Below are positions 5,146-5,211 of a stretch of 5,211 nucleotides of DNA, in pieces; position 1 is the stretch's first letter, and every line of letters starts with the position of its first letter. Below the pieces are notes generated by a model, which had not been told where the DNA came from, ran no database searches, and saw nothing but the letters and a program-made list of their open reading frames with translations. The DNA comes from Planctomycetota bacterium (GTDB taxonomy: Bacteria > Planctomycetota > Brocadiia > JAJRTI01), in NCBI GenBank assembly GCA_024278415.1, contig JAJRTI010000289.1, positions 1-5,211 on the forward strand, written 5' to 3'. Position numbers and translations under genes: made by a program.

Positions 5146-5211
5146 TGCGCTAAGGAGCTAAGCTTTCTCGCAGACTTCGCTGCGAAAAAGGGGCGGCTGC
5201 GCTGCCGTCGG
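5135..5211 (+). repeat. Double-hairpin repeat module, copy B (reaches window edge)
   Basis: This is the second copy of the module at 4895-4969: GTCGCG (5135-5140), a 10-nt spacer, TAAGGAGC (5151-5158), a stem pairing 5163-5173 with 5180-5190 (one C-A mismatch at 5167/5186), and a second hairpin GGCGGC-TGC-GCTGCC (5192-5206, one G-T pair). It aligns with copy A at an offset of 238 bp. The window ends four bases past the aligned part, so its right boundary is unseen. Confidence 0.7.

Larger units (their letters stand above)
4684..5211. repeat. Gene-free mosaic of hairpin repeats
   Basis: The 528 bp after the membrane-protein stop hold no credible gene. Open frames here have low-complexity Arg/Ala/Cys-rich translations that follow the palindromes, with no family resemblance. 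The DNA is packed with stem-loops having 5- to 11-bp stems and mostly 3- to 8-nt loops; the main ones are listed separately. Smaller ones are TTCGCC/GGCGAA (5017-5035) and GCAGCGC-TAC-GCGCTGC (5061-5077). A 9-mer GTAGCCGCA is directly repeated at 4720-4728 and 4731-4739. None of the hairpins is followed by a clear T-run, so no intrinsic terminator for the upstream gene is called, although such structures could still end or protect its transcript. Confidence 0.75.

Noticed and set aside
4749..5153. A 134-codon plus-strand open frame in the 3' region
   Set aside because: It runs straight through the hairpin mosaic, including the terminal-inverted-repeat element and the palindrome. Its Arg/Ala/Cys-rich translation reflects the palindromes, with no domain and no ribosome binding site.
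5163..5190. Stem-loop with an A-run (AAAAA, 5185-5189) as a terminator
   Set aside because: On the plus strand the A-run is inside the 3' arm and is followed by GGGG. On the minus strand the T-run comes before the loop. Neither gives a stem followed by a U-tract.

Overview
The window is GC-rich bacterial DNA with two long plus-strand genes set among unusually hairpin-rich intergenic DNA. The two genes are a cobalamin-binding-domain radical SAM enzyme (250-1665) and a large membrane protein (1831-4683) that joins a duplicated multi-pass segment, a spermidine-synthase-like domain and C-terminal TPRs. GC content, the near absence of Shine-Dalgarno sequences and the style of the intergenic repeats suggest an uncultured member of the PVC group or a related lineage (Planctomycetota, Verrucomicrobiota, Lentisphaerota and similar). 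This is an inference from general resemblance. No marker gene fixes the taxonomy.

Layout. Bases 1-125 hold a cluster of short hairpins built around an ACTGTCGCC box, with two plus-strand copies and one minus-strand copy. Bases 126-249 are a leader with no recognised signal. The radical SAM gene follows. A 165-bp gap (1666-1830) contains one copy of a 19-bp dispersed inverted repeat and a degenerate hexanucleotide tandem repeat that folds back on itself, ending 34 bp before the second gene. The second gene is intact. The last 528 bp (4684-5211) have no credible gene. They form a mosaic of about a dozen near-perfect stem-loops, including two copies of a double-hairpin module 238 bp apart, a 136-bp element with 10-bp terminal inverted repeats, and a 16-bp perfect palindrome.

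The genes. Same strand and moderate spacing would allow co-transcription, but a structured 165-bp spacer separates them and nothing links their chemistry. The radical SAM protein has the iron-sulfur cysteine motif and the usual B12-domain layout, but its substrate cannot be read from sequence. The membrane protein belongs to the 'fused MFS/spermidine synthase' type, whose physiological role is generally unknown. No other polyamine gene is visible here.

I found no convincing new enzymatic system. The most interesting signal is in the intergenic DNA. Repeat copies differ in sequence, yet their stems stay paired through compensatory changes, which suggests that structure is maintained or regenerated by a mobile or RNA-level process.
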